Shown piece by piece: positions 1 through 8,713 of a stretch of 61,037 nt of DNA (position 1 is its first letter; every line of letters begins with the position of its first letter). The notes under the pieces are model-generated. The model made no database searches and had not been told where the DNA came from. It saw only the letters and a list, made by a program, of their open reading frames with translations. A program made the translations under genes and the position numbers. This DNA comes from Parafrankia elaeagni (lineage in GTDB: Bacteria > Actinomycetota > Actinomycetes > Frankiales > Frankiaceae), in NCBI RefSeq assembly GCF_000374165.1, contig NZ_KB893732.1, positions 1 to 61,037 of the forward strand, given 5' to 3'.

Positions 1-28
1 TGAACCTTTCCCGGTAACCTGTCGTCGC
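1..28. repeat. Left terminal inverted repeat of the IS
   Basis: The end begins TGAACCTTTCCCGGTAAC and pairs with 1028-1055. Just inside it a small hairpin is visible (GTCGCT at about 24-29 with AGCGAC after a six-base loop), a feature often found near IS ends. Confidence 0.85.
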
Positions 29-65
29 TTTCGGTAGCGACAACTCCGTGTGTGTGGGTTGACCT

Positions 66-902
66 TCAGGTGGTGCGTTGGTGCTCCATGTGGAGCAGCA
101 CGAGGCAGGCCTTCGCGACGGAGCCGATCTGCCAGGGGTCGATCGTGACGTTGTGCAGGACGCCGAAGGTGCCCTTGAGTAGGGCGTTTCCACGTTCGCC
201 GACGGCGCGCAGCGCGTTGTGGATCCTGTTGTGGCCTTTCTGTTCGTCGGTGAGGGTGCCACCCTTCGGCTTCTTGAACGGGATCGCGAGCGGGCCCTCC
301 TGGGTCGCGCACCCTTCGTAACCAAGGTCGAACAGGACCCGGTGGAGCTCGTCGCCTGTCCACTCCCGCAGGACCCCGATCGCGCCTGAGGCACGCAGCG
401 CGGTCAGGTCGTGCTCCCGGCCGGGCCGGACGTCGGAGACCCACAGCGGGAAGCCGTCGTCCGGGGCGGTGACGACCTGGATGTTGCCCGCGTGGTTGTG
501 GGCCTTCTTCGACCACCACAGGTCCACGCCCTTCGTCGGGCCGGGCATGGACAGGCGGTCGGTCTCGACGAGGGTGCCGTCGACGATCACATGGTCGTAG
601 CCGGCCATCTTCGCGGCGATCAGGGCATTGCGCAGGTCAGGCGCCTGCCAGGCCAGCAGCGCTCGACCCTCGTGGATCGCGCGGTAGCACACGCTCCTGC
701 TGATCCCGTGATCCTCGCAGAGTCTTCTGACCTTGGTGCCGTCGCAGAACCAGCGGATCACGACCGTGGCCTGGTCGGCGCAGCCGAGCTTCCGGGTCCC
801 GTTCCGCGTGCCGATGCGCTCGCGTTCCGCCGCCAGGATGCGGACCAGACCCCAGAACGTGTGATCGCTGACGGGCAGGTAGGAGACATATGGGATGCTC
901 AT
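66..902 (-). CDS. IS5-family DDE transposase
   Basis: This 278-residue transposase has the two-part layout of short IS5-type enzymes. An N-terminal helix-turn-helix region (about residues 40-95, including the CEDHGISRSVCYRAI stretch) is followed by a DDE_Tnp_4-like catalytic domain. Likely acidic residues are the Asp in VIVDGTLVE, the Asp in LFDLGYEG and the Glu in AVGERGNALLK. The length is normal for the family and no frameshift or internal stop is seen. It would act in the cytoplasm, binding the terminal repeats at 1-28 and 1028-1055 for cut-and-paste transposition. The start at 902 is the first ATG in frame, though no strong ribosome binding site precedes it. Confidence 0.88.
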   Translation of the reverse strand: MSIPYVSYLPVSDHTFWGLVRILAAERERIGTRNGTRKLGCADQATVVIRWFCDGTKVRRLCEDHGISRSVCYRAIHEGRALLAWQAPDLRNALIAAKMAGYDHVIVDGTLVETDRLSMPGPTKGVDLWWSKKAHNHAGNIQVVTAPDDGFPLWVSDVRPGREHDLTALRASGAIGVLREWTGDELHRVLFDLGYEGCATQEGPLAIPFKKPKGGTLTDEQKGHNRIHNALRAVGERGNALLKGTFGVLHNVTIDPWQIGSVAKACLVLLHMEHQRTT

Positions 903-1027
903 CGCGACGCGGGGCCTCTCGGAAGTTGATCTGTGGAAGGACTACTTCCTACCGAGGCCTCGCGTTTCGTCGCCTACCACCCCCGACGCACCGCCCGTCC
1001 GTCACTCACAGCAACCAAACGCGGAGC

Positions 1028-1055
1028 GTGACGACTCGTTACGGGGAAAGGTTCA
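1028..1055. repeat. Right terminal inverted repeat of the IS
   Basis: The sequence GTTACGGGGAAAGGTTCA at 1038-1055 is the reverse complement of the left end with one mismatch. Weaker matching (the GTCGTC block) extends inward to about 1028. Confidence 0.85.
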
Positions 1056-1230
1056 GTGGTCTGGCGATTCTCCCCAGCATTTCCAGCCCCCTCCTTGTGG
1101 ACGAGTTACAACAGGACACGAATGTTGACAGCAGAAATGCGCGCGGAAATCCACGCCGGCAGCACCGTCCCCACCCACGGAAACGTCCGGCGGGAACGGT
1201 GCCGGCGAGAAGGATGCCGGCGGCGGCCGT

Positions 1231-1983
1231 TCAGGAGAGATAGCGGGCGGCGAGACCGTCCAGATCGGCGAGCCAGCGGCTCGCGGTTCCTTCGTCGACG
1301 ATTTCGCCGCGCCGCATGACATAGGCGCGGTCGGCCCGGCTCAGCACCGCCCGTGCGTTCTGTTCGATGACGAGCACCGCGACCCCGCGGTCGGCGGTGG
1401 CCCGCACCGTATCGAGTAGGCGCTCACGTACCAACGGTGCCAGACCGAGGGAGAGCTCGTCGATCAGCAGGAGGCGCGGGGCCCGCGCGAGGGCCAGCGC
1501 GAGGGCCAGCATCTGCTGCTCGCCGCCGGAGAGCAGGGCGGCGCGGTACCGCGAGCGCCGCGCCAGCGCCGGGAACAGCTCGATCGACTCCGGGCCGCCG
1601 CGGACGAGGCGCAGTGACTGCCGGACCGTCAGCCCGGGGAAGATGTGCCGCTCCTCCCCCATGAAGGACACCCCCTGCCGGGCGCGCCGGTGGACGGGGA
1701 CCCGGTTGCACGGCTCGCCGAAGAGGCGGACCTGGCCGCTGGTGGGCCGGCGGTAACCGGCCAGAGTGCGCAGCAGAGTGGTCTTGCCCGCGCCGTTCGG
1801 GCCGAGCAGCGCGACCACCTCGCCCGGGCGCACCGCGAGATTGATGTCGCGCAGCACCGGCACCCGCCCGTAGCCGGCCGCCAGCCCCCGCGCCTCGATC
1901 GCGGGGGTGGATCCGGAGTGCACCGAATACTCGGGACGCCCGCCCGGAACCATCGCCGTGCCCTGTGGGCCTTCGTCACCCAT
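1231..1983 (-). CDS. livF: Branched-chain amino acid-type ABC transporter ATPase (LivF)
   Basis: This 250-residue ATP-binding subunit belongs to the LivF type of the hydrophobic amino acid uptake (HAAT) importers. Walker A (GPNGAGKTT), the signature LSGGEQQ and Walker B (LLLIDE) are all visible, followed by the switch-histidine region replaced by VLVIEQN, which is usual for LivF. The ATG at 1983 is chosen over an upstream TTG because GGAGGA lies at the right distance. It is divergent from the LivH-LivM-LivG fusion starting at 2219, with about 235 bp between them that should hold both promoters. The two proteins together would supply both permeases and both ATPases. The substrate is not shown by the sequence; members of this family also carry amides, urea and aromatic acids. 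Confidence 0.9.
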   Translation of the reverse strand: MGDEGPQGTAMVPGGRPEYSVHSGSTPAIEARGLAAGYGRVPVLRDINLAVRPGEVVALLGPNGAGKTTLLRTLAGYRRPTSGQVRLFGEPCNRVPVHRRARQGVSFMGEERHIFPGLTVRQSLRLVRGGPESIELFPALARRSRYRAALLSGGEQQMLALALALARAPRLLLIDELSLGLAPLVRERLLDTVRATADRGVAVLVIEQNARAVLSRADRAYVMRRGEIVDEGTASRWLADLDGLAARYLS

Positions 1984-2218
1984 ACGCGATCCTCCGCACT
2001 CTGAGAGCAATCATCCGGGCGGGCACTCGAAGCCCGCGAAAAGCCGCCCTGGGGACCGGGGGCGGCCGCCGCCCGCGACCCTCAGATGGGGCCTTGCGAG
2101 TGAGTGCTCACGAGCTTACGCTGCTGGTCGGGGGTCCGCAACGGCCTTCACAGCGACAGCCGAGGCGAGCAAAAAGGGACCATTCGGTCACTTCTCGCCC
2201 CTATGTACCGGGGGTGTC

Positions 2219-4873
2219 ATGGATCCGCGGACCATCCTGCAGTTCGCACTTTTAGGTCTTGGTGTCGGCGGCGTGTACGCGGTTAGCGCCGTCGGGATCG
2301 TGGCAATACACCGCGGTTCCCGGACCATCAACTTCGCGCACGGCGGGATTGCCCTGTGGGGCGCTCTGGTGTATTACTGGTTACGCGACGATCATGGGAT
2401 ACCGGACATCCCCGCCGCGTTGATCACCCTGCTCGGGGCGGCCCTGTTCGGCTGCCTCGTCTATCTGCTTGTCATCCGGTTCGTCCGGCACCGCACCCAG
2501 CTCTCGCGGATGGTCGCGACGCTCGGTCTGCTCGGCCTGCTGATCGGTCTGGCCCACACTGCCTTCGGAAACGCGGCGCGGGTGCCCGACAGCTCCTTCC
2601 CGTCCGGCGGGGTGGACGTCTTCGACCAGACGATCCCCTCCGAGCGGATCATCATCTTCGCGATCGCGGTCGTGGTCGTCCTGGCACTGTCGTTCTGGTC
2701 GGCGACCGCCCGGCTGCCGCTGATGACGCGGGCGATGGCGGAACACGAGTCCGCCGCCGCGGCGCTCGGTGCGTCACCACACCTGCTGGGTGCCTTCAAC
2801 TGGGCACTCGGCTCGGCGCTGGCAGCCGCCGGTGGCATCCTCGTCGCGCCGATCGTGGGGCAGTTCGACACCGCGATGCTCACCGTGATGGCCTTCGCCC
2901 TGGCGGCCGCCCTGCTCGGTCGGTTCGACAGCTACCTGTTGGCCCTGGCCGGCGGCATCGCCCTCGGCGTCGGCGAGAGCGTGGTCACCCATCTGGTCGC
3001 GGAACACGTCCCGGAGCGTTTCCAGATCGGCTGGCCGCAGACGGTGCCCTTCGTCGCCGTCATGGCGATCCTCGTGCTGCGCAGGGACGGTGCGAGCAAC
3101 CGGCTGCCCGCCGTCCCCGCCGCGCCGGTCGCCGCGGGTCTATTCCGCCCGCTTCCCGCGGCTGTCGCGCTCGCCGCCGCGGCCGGCGTGCTGCTCCTCG
3201 GTGACGCCCAGTGGCGGGACGCGGCGACGCTCTCGATCATCTTCGGCATCCTCGTGCTGTCCCTCGTCGTCCTGATCGGCTACGCCAACCAGGTCAGCCT
3301 CGCGCAGATGACCGTGGCCGGCCTCGGCGCCTACGCGGCCGTCCGCCTCGACCTGGACCTCCACCTGCCCTTCGTGCTCGCCCCGGTCGCCGGTGCCGTG
3401 GTCGGCGCGCTGGCCGGGCTGCTCGTCGGGCTGCCCGCGCTGCGGGTCCGCGGCATCAACCTCGCCATCCTCACGATGGGCATGGCCGTCGCGATCTCCG
3501 GGGTGCTGTTCGACAGCACCCACTACACCGGGGGCATCACCGGTTCGCAGCCGCACCCGCCGACGGTCTTCGGCCTGGAGGTGGACGCGGCGCGCCATCC
3601 CGGCCGGTACGGTTTCGTCGCCCTGTTCTGGCTGGTCGTCGCGGCCTGCGCGGTGGCCGCCGTCCGGCGGTCCGCGCTCGGGCGGCGACTGCTGGTCGTG
3701 CGGACGAACGAGCGGGCCGCCGCGTCCGTCGGCATCAGCGTCGCCCGCGCGAAGCTCTCCGCCTTCGTCATCTCCTCGGCGATGGCCGGTGCGGCGGGCG
3801 TGCTGCTGGGGTTCCGCAGCTCCTCGGTCACCTTCACCCAGTTCTCGTTCCTGGAATCGATCAATCTCGTCAGCCTGGCGGTGATCGCGGGGGTCACCTC
3901 GGTCACGGGGGGCCTGCTCGGTGGGGTGCTGGCCTTCGGTGGCCTGGTGTACCTGGTGATCGCCAACCTGCACATCGGCTTCGTCACGGAGAACTACGCG
4001 ACGATCTTCGGTGCGGCGCTGGTCGTGACCGTTCTCGTGCATGAGAACGGGGTGGCCTGGCATCGGCGTTTCCAGCACGACCCCGCTCCGGTCCCCGACG
4101 GGGAACAGCCGGCCCGGGCCGGTGCGGAGCTGGCCACGGTGGGGGTGTCGGTGCGCTTCGGCGGGGTCTCCGCCGTCCAGGACGTCACCCTGCGGGCCCT
4201 GCCCGGTTCGGTGACCGGGCTCGTCGGCCCGAACGGCGCCGGCAAGACGACCCTGCTCGACGCGATCGGCGGCTTCGCCGCCACCCAGGGCGGCCAGGTC
4301 CTCCTCGGCGACAGACCCCTGGGCGGCGAGGGCGCCGACACCCGTGCCCGGTCCGGGCTGGGCCGCGTCTTCCAGGCCGGCGAGCTGTTCGAGGATCTCA
4401 CCGTCGCGCAGAACCTGCGCGTCGCCGCCGAGAACGCGGGTGGCACCGACGGCCGGCTCCCCACACCGGCACGGGCCGCGCTGGAACGGTTCGGGCTGAC
4501 CGACGACCTCCCCCGGCTCCCCACCGAGCTCCCGATGGCGAAGCGCCGGCTCGTCGGCATCGTCCGCGCCCTGGCCAGCAACCCCGCGGTGGTACTGCTC
4601 GACGAGCCGGGCGCCGGCCTTTCCATCACCGAGATCCGCGAGCTGGCCGCGAACCTGCGCGAGCTCGCCCACGGCTGCGGCCTCACCGTGCTGGTCGTCG
4701 ATCACGACATGGCGCTGGTGATGTCGGCCTGCGACCGGATCGTCGTCCTGCACCAGGGGCAGGTCCTGGCGGCGGGCACGCCCGAGGAGGTGCAGGCCGA
4801 CGCGACGGTCCGGGAGGCCTACCTGGGCGAGGCCGTCGAACCGGTGGTCGCCGGCCAGGCGTCACCGCAGTGA
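2219..4873 (+). CDS. LivH-LivM-LivG fusion: two permease domains plus ATPase
   Basis: This 884-residue protein joins three subunits that are usually separate. Residues 1 to about 290 are a LivH-type permease (GSRTINFAHGGIALWGA near the start), about 300-590 a LivM-type permease (IGYANQVSLAQMTVAGLGAY), and about 610-884 a LivG-type ATPase with Walker A GPNGAGKTT and Walker B VVLLDEPGAG. In the ATPase the usual LSGG signature reads LPMAKRRLVGI, a weakened form also common in LivG. The start is the ATG at 2219, preceded by a GGGGGTG-like site; the frame is open about 310 bp further upstream, but that stretch is divergent-promoter DNA with no similarity to the family. With LivF it forms a full membrane importer lacking only a binding protein. 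Confidence 0.9.
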   Translation: MDPRTILQFALLGLGVGGVYAVSAVGIVAIHRGSRTINFAHGGIALWGALVYYWLRDDHGIPDIPAALITLLGAALFGCLVYLLVIRFVRHRTQLSRMVATLGLLGLLIGLAHTAFGNAARVPDSSFPSGGVDVFDQTIPSERIIIFAIAVVVVLALSFWSATARLPLMTRAMAEHESAAAALGASPHLLGAFNWALGSALAAAGGILVAPIVGQFDTAMLTVMAFALAAALLGRFDSYLLALAGGIALGVGESVVTHLVAEHVPERFQIGWPQTVPFVAVMAILVLRRDGASNRLPAVPAAPVAAGLFRPLPAAVALAAAAGVLLLGDAQWRDAATLSIIFGILVLSLVVLIGYANQVSLAQMTVAGLGAYAAVRLDLDLHLPFVLAPVAGAVVGALAGLLVGLPALRVRGINLAILTMGMAVAISGVLFDSTHYTGGITGSQPHPPTVFGLEVDAARHPGRYGFVALFWLVVAACAVAAVRRSALGRRLLVVRTNERAAASVGISVARAKLSAFVISSAMAGAAGVLLGFRSSSVTFTQFSFLESINLVSLAVIAGVTSVTGGLLGGVLAFGGLVYLVIANLHIGFVTENYATIFGAALVVTVLVHENGVAWHRRFQHDPAPVPDGEQPARAGAELATVGVSVRFGGVSAVQDVTLRALPGSVTGLVGPNGAGKTTLLDAIGGFAATQGGQVLLGDRPLGGEGADTRARSGLGRVFQAGELFEDLTVAQNLRVAAENAGGTDGRLPTPARAALERFGLTDDLPRLPTELPMAKRRLVGIVRALASNPAVVLLDEPGAGLSITEIRELAANLRELAHGCGLTVLVVDHDMALVMSACDRIVVLHQGQVLAAGTPEEVQADATVREAYLGEAVEPVVAGQASPQ

Positions 4874-4884
4874 CCTGCGGCGAC

Positions 4885-4921
4885 ACGTACTGCGGCGACG
4901 TACTGCGGTGACGTACTGCGG
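4885..4921. repeat. Three tandem copies of a 13-bp unit
   Basis: ACGTACTGCGG recurs at 4885-4895, 4898-4908 and 4911-4921, immediately after the stop codon of the Liv fusion and leading into the terminator hairpin. Confidence 0.85.
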
Positions 4922-4953
4922 CCCCGGGACGGGCGGGTGGCCGTCCCGGGGCC
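4920..4953. terminator. Bidirectional terminator hairpin
   Basis: A perfect 13-bp stem pairs 4920-4932 (GGCCCCGGGACGG) with 4941-4953, leaving an eight-base loop. It lies between the convergent Liv fusion and PhoX genes, so it can serve both. No T-run follows, as is usual in very GC-rich actinobacteria. Confidence 0.75.
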
Positions 4954-4961
4954 GGTCGGGC

Positions 4962-6125
4962 TCAGGTGCGGAACGGGCCGGTCACCTCGAAGGTGATGCC
5001 GCCGGAGGACGAGCCGGTGGTGCCGCGCTGGGAGGAGAAGTAGAGGCGGGAGCCGTCCGGGGAGAAGGCCGGGCCGGTGATCTCCGATGATCCGTGGCCG
5101 GACAGGCGCAGGATCGGCGCCACCACCTCGGTCGGCGTGATGATGCAGATCTCCAGGTTGCCGCCGTCCTCGGCCACGTAGAGATCGCCGTAGCTGGAGC
5201 CGGTGATGTTGTCGACACCGGTCAGCGGTGCGGTGCCACTGACCAGGGAGTCGTCGTAGGTCAGCTCGAACGCGTTGGTGGCGCAGTTCAGCTTCCAGAC
5301 CCGGTTGTCACCCTTGGTGGTCCACCAGACGGTGTTGTTCGCGTAGTAGACGCCCTCGCCGCCGTTGAAGTGCTTGGCGGCGGAGACCTGGTTGCGCGTC
5401 GCGGTCGGCGATCCGTCCGGATCCGGCACTGTCTGCCACGTCGCCGTGCCCGAGGTGGCGGACGCGGAGGCACACAGGACCTCCAGGGTGCCGCTCGACA
5501 GGTTCCCCCAGGTCGTGGGCCTGAAGCGGTAGAAACAGCCGCTGCTCTGGTCCTCCGTCAGGTAGATCACCTGGCGGACCGGGTCGCAGGCCGCGGCCTC
5601 GTGGGCGAAGCGGCCCATCGCGGGACGGGCCACCGCGGCCGCGCCGGTCGCCGGGTAGGTCTCCCACACCCGCCCGGTGGACGTCTCCTCGCAGGACAGC
5701 CAGCTCCCCCACGGCGTCGCTCCGCCGGCGCAGTTGCTGCTCGTGCCGGAGAGCAGCCGCTGGGCGGAGGTCACCGTCCCGGCCGAGTTGAAGCGCAGGA
5801 CGGACGCGCCGCCGGACCCGCTGCCCACCTCGGAGTTCGACACGTACATCCACCCGGTGCCGTTCGGGTAGCAGGCGCCGCCGTCCGGTGCGCTGTGCCA
5901 GGTGTAGCTCGTGCCGGAGACGGTCTGACCGGACCTCGCGACGATTCTGCTGGTAAATCCGGATGGCAGCCGAACACCGTTGGCATCGGCCGCGAGCAGT
6001 GCCCCGTATGGGCTCGTTCCCGGCTGCGCGGGAGCCGCCATGGCCACCTCCAGCGCGGTTGCCGAGAAAGCCATCGCACCCGCTCCGACGAACGCGGAAC
6101 GTAGGAATGACCGCCGGTCCACCAT
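4962..6125 (-). CDS. Secreted PhoX-family (DUF839) phosphatase
   Basis: This 387-residue protein begins with a twin-arginine signal (DRRSFLRSAF, then a hydrophobic stretch ending AMA-APAQ), so it is exported folded. The remainder resembles PhoX-type phosphatases and DUF839 proteins, six-bladed propellers that bind calcium and iron; recognisable pieces are GRFAHEAAACDP, YLTEDQSSGCFYRFRP, GGEGVYYANNTVWWTTK and the closing FSPDGSRLYFSSQRG. It is shorter than classical PhoX alkaline phosphatases (about 600-700 residues), so the phosphatase role is inferred from the family. The start has a clear GGAGG site. It is convergent with the Liv fusion and followed by a shared terminator. A 688-bp gap upstream should contain its promoter. 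Confidence 0.82.
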   Translation of the reverse strand: MVDRRSFLRSAFVGAGAMAFSATALEVAMAAPAQPGTSPYGALLAADANGVRLPSGFTSRIVARSGQTVSGTSYTWHSAPDGGACYPNGTGWMYVSNSEVGSGSGGASVLRFNSAGTVTSAQRLLSGTSSNCAGGATPWGSWLSCEETSTGRVWETYPATGAAAVARPAMGRFAHEAAACDPVRQVIYLTEDQSSGCFYRFRPTTWGNLSSGTLEVLCASASATSGTATWQTVPDPDGSPTATRNQVSAAKHFNGGEGVYYANNTVWWTTKGDNRVWKLNCATNAFELTYDDSLVSGTAPLTGVDNITGSSYGDLYVAEDGGNLEICIITPTEVVAPILRLSGHGSSEITGPAFSPDGSRLYFSSQRGTTGSSSGGITFEVTGPFRT

Positions 6126-6813
6126 CTATCCTCCAGAAACTCGGAAGCTTTGTCGGCAAAAGCGCCGAACGCCTCGGGGAACGATAGTGATCCCGACCGC
6201 GAGCGCACCACCCACGAATCGATGAACGTTGGGCCCGGCCGGCTACGATCACCGAAACATCGCGCTAATACGGCGCGCGGAGGGCATTCGGCCGCCCCTG
6301 GAACGGGCCGGGCGGGCAGGGCCCTCCCCCTGGGGGCGACTCCACTCCCGGGTAGGTGCGGTACGCACCCCGAGCCCTCCGAGGTGCCATCGGCCGGTGC
6401 CCCGAACGCGACCGCGGCGATCATCGTGACCTGGGCCGCGGCCGGGGCCGTACCCCGGCCGTACGGCCGGTCGGCCCGGCGGCCGGGGCCGTGGTGGCCC
6501 GGCGGCCGGGGGATGATTGTCCGGAGAAGACGGCACGGTGCCGAGAAGCCGCCGGAGATGTGTCGCCATCACGACACGACGGCACAAAGAAGCATCCCGG
6601 AGAGACGTGCGTTCTTCGGCCCTGGCGGCACCCGGGGGCGTACCTGGCGACCACACATGGCTTCTACCTGCACAGGATGCGGGTGGGCGGGCGCGAATAC
6701 GCCTGCGCTCGGCGGCCGGCCCGCCACCGGAACCATATTTCCGGTCGCCCCTCGGACAACATCGGTGCGGAAAGTCACGCGACCTCGGTGCGCGCCCTGG
6801 ATAAAATGCCCGC
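6126..6813. other. 688-bp gene-free stretch between phoX-like and idi
   Basis: No open frame here has convincing codon use. It must hold the divergent promoters of the phosphatase and idi genes. A perfect 9-bp hairpin (CGGCCGGGG at 6439-6447 with 6453-6461, five-base loop) and a 13-bp direct repeat CCCGGCGGCCGGG (about 6476 and 6499) are the only structures noticed. The part near 6570-6830 is less GC-rich than the genes around it. Confidence 0.5.
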
Positions 6814-7497
6814 ATGGCTACCGCGAATCATCCTGGGCCTCAGGATATGATTTCTCGTCCACATGACTCACACAGGTCGGGCGGGGCGGCAGTAAAGACG
6901 CCGGAACTCGTCATCCTACTCAGTCCGTCCGGCGAGGTCGTGGGCACCACTCCGAAGGCCACGGTGCACGGCCCGCAGACTCCCCTGCACCTGGCCTTCT
7001 CGTCCTACGTTTTCGACAACCTCGATCGCCTCCTTGTCACGCGGCGGGCCCTGGAGAAGCGGACCTGGCCGGGGGTTCTGACCAACACCTGCTGCGGCCA
7101 CCCGGCCCCTGGCGAGGATTTCCGGGAGGCCATCACCCGGCGCCTACAGGAAGAGCTCGGGCTGCAGGCCGGGCCCATCGAGCTGGCTCTTCCGACGTTC
7201 CGCTACCGGTGCGTCATGGACGACGGAACGGTGGAGAACGAGATCTGCCCGGTCTTCTTCACCCGAACCTCCGGCCCTTTCCAGATCAATCCGGAAGAAG
7301 TGGCCGAGGCGTTCTGGCTGCCGTGGTCGACGTTCGTCGACGACGTGATGAGCGGTGCGCTCACCATCTCGCCGTGGGCCCGGCTCCAGGTGGAGCAGCT
7401 CCGGACCCTCGGGCCGTCGCCGCGGAACTGGCCGAGTGCGTCAGACGACGAGCTTCCGGCGGCGGCCCGGCAGATCCGGACCATCACCGCGGAGTGA
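6814..7497 (+). CDS. idi: Isopentenyl-diphosphate delta-isomerase, type 1
   Basis: This enzyme interconverts IPP and DMAPP for isoprenoid synthesis. It is a Nudix-fold protein of 227 residues from this start. Key parts seen are the catalytic cysteine in TNTCCGHP (about residue 93), the Nudix-like helix REAITRRLQEELGL and the catalytic glutamate in VENEICPVF (about residue 140). The conserved region begins only at about residue 28 (ELVILLSPSGEVVGT), and no clear ribosome binding site precedes the ATG at 6814, so the true start could be the ATG at 6847. It stands alone, with no terpene or carotenoid genes nearby, and is closed by a strong terminator. Confidence 0.9.
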   Translation: MATANHPGPQDMISRPHDSHRSGGAAVKTPELVILLSPSGEVVGTTPKATVHGPQTPLHLAFSSYVFDNLDRLLVTRRALEKRTWPGVLTNTCCGHPAPGEDFREAITRRLQEELGLQAGPIELALPTFRYRCVMDDGTVENEICPVFFTRTSGPFQINPEEVAEAFWLPWSTFVDDVMSGALTISPWARLQVEQLRTLGPSPRNWPSASDDELPAAARQIRTITAE

Positions 7498-7519
7498 CCG
7501 GCCACCGGCCCTTCGCCCG

Positions 7520-7553
7520 CTCGACCGGGCGCGCCTTCGCGCGCCCGGTCGAG
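7520..7553 (+). terminator. Strong rho-independent-like hairpin after idi
   Basis: A perfect 15-bp stem pairs CTCGACCGGGCGCGC (7520-7534) with 7539-7553 around a CTTC loop, 23 bp after the idi stop codon. There is no T-run. Confidence 0.8.
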
Positions 7554-7560
7554 AGCCCGG

Positions 7561-8262
7561 TCAAGGACCCGGTCGAAGGGCCCGGCGGCACACCGCGATC
7601 AGCCCGTCACGGACACCGGGTCGCTGCCCAGCGGGCTCGTTCCCGCCGGCGGAAGCCCTCCGGCACCACCCACACCACCGGCGACACCCCCGCCAGCTCA
7701 TCGCGCACGGCGATAGCACGTGCCGGGACGGCTCGTTGCCCTGCCAGCTGACGTTCGGCACGTCCCAGACGTAGTCGCCGGTGACGGCGACGTTGATGAC
7801 CAGTGTCGTGGCGTCGGACGGCTGGACGCCGCCCGGCGCGGGGTTGATCACATCAAGGCTGGCCAGCTGGTCACCCGTCAGGTTGAGAATGTTCTGGCCC
7901 GGCTGCAGCGGGATTGTCGCGATCGGGTCGGTGCTGTTCCACGGCGCCAGCCCGTTCTGGTCCAGCAGGGTGATCGTGGCGGCGCAGCCGGCGATTTCCG
8001 TGTTCAGGTCCCGGTAGGTCGAGAACAGGCTCGGGAGATCTAAGCCGCTCGACCCCGCGACGGACTCGGCGGGCTGCGGCGAATTGACGATCAGTGCTGG
8101 GGTGGTTCCCGCGTCGCCACCCGTCGGCACCACTCTGATCACGCCGCCGAGCGGCAGGACGGTCGCGTTCGCCAGGTTCCCCACCTTGGCGTACGAGTTG
8201 TTGAGGACGGTGAGGCCCCCGCCGGGCAGGCTGCCCGCGAAGTCGAGCTGCCCCTGCACCAC
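7561..8262 (-). pseudogene. Remnant of an anchor-A (collagen-binding-like) surface protein
   Basis: Reading leftwards from about 8283, the frame encodes a stretch resembling the core of the choice-of-anchor A adhesin family: [20 protein letters not shown], a pre-stalk segment with [15 protein letters not shown], and [20 protein letters not shown] through [18 protein letters not shown]. The usual signal peptide and N-terminal part are missing; a stop codon lies just upstream and the first possible start is a GTG in mid-domain. After about 7740 the frame degenerates into Cys/Trp/Arg-rich sequence without family character. Both ends are therefore lost, and the piece looks like a decayed fragment of a secreted surface protein. 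Expression is unlikely. Confidence 0.6.
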
Positions 8263-8340
8263 GAGGGACGTCGGCGCGGCCCACCGGGATGCCGCCCACC
8301 GGGATCATGACCGAACACCTCGTCGCGGCGGACCACACCA

Positions 8341-8713
8341 CCTACGCCAGCTAAATGATCACACAGAGTAATAATCGTCAGGCGAATGCTGGACGGGTGT
8401 GTCCACAGCCGGCAGTCCGGTAACCAGGACACCTCGTCAGACCACCGTCCGGAAGCGACTGATTGCCGCTCCCGGAGGGACGGACTAGGTTCCGGGCTGA
8501 CGGCATCCACGTCGACAGGAACGTGCCGCGGCGGGACATCCTCCACCGGGGCCGACCGCCCGCCACCCGCCCGCCAACCGTGCGCGACCGAGCGCGCCGG
8601 CCAGGCCAACCAAACGAACGAGCAACGCGTCTAATCCCAACAACAGCACGAAGCCAACGCACCATGACACACCGACTCGTCCACTGGACCGACCGACCAC
8701 CCGGGGGGACCTC
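8341..8713. other. 373-bp gene-free stretch before an acyl-CoA dehydrogenase
   Basis: No credible gene is seen. It follows a possible 3' gene remnant on the plus strand (ending with a TAA near 8353) and should hold the promoter of the dehydrogenase at 8714. Part of it near 8590-8690 is richer in A than its surroundings. Confidence 0.4.

Larger units (their letters stand above)
1..1055 (-). mobile_element. Complete IS5-type insertion sequence
   Basis: The element is 1055 bp long, bounded by imperfect inverted repeats at 1-28 and 1028-1055, with one transposase gene on the minus strand filling most of the interior. The outer 18 bp of each end match except at one position, and about 24 of 28 bp match over the full repeats. 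The left end coincides with base 1 of the window, so the target-site duplication cannot be checked. The transposase frame and both ends look intact, so the copy may still be mobile. It lies about 175 bp beyond the 3' end of livF and does not break a visible gene. Confidence 0.88.

Noticed and set aside
1907-2218. Upstream extension of the Liv fusion by 104 codons
   Set aside because: The extension overlaps the divergent livF gene and its promoter, shows no similarity to permeases, and the ATG at 2219 has its own ribosome binding site.
5094-6104. A 336-codon plus-strand frame opposite the PhoX-like gene
   Set aside because: The opposite strand has a twin-arginine signal and PhoX features; this frame has none.
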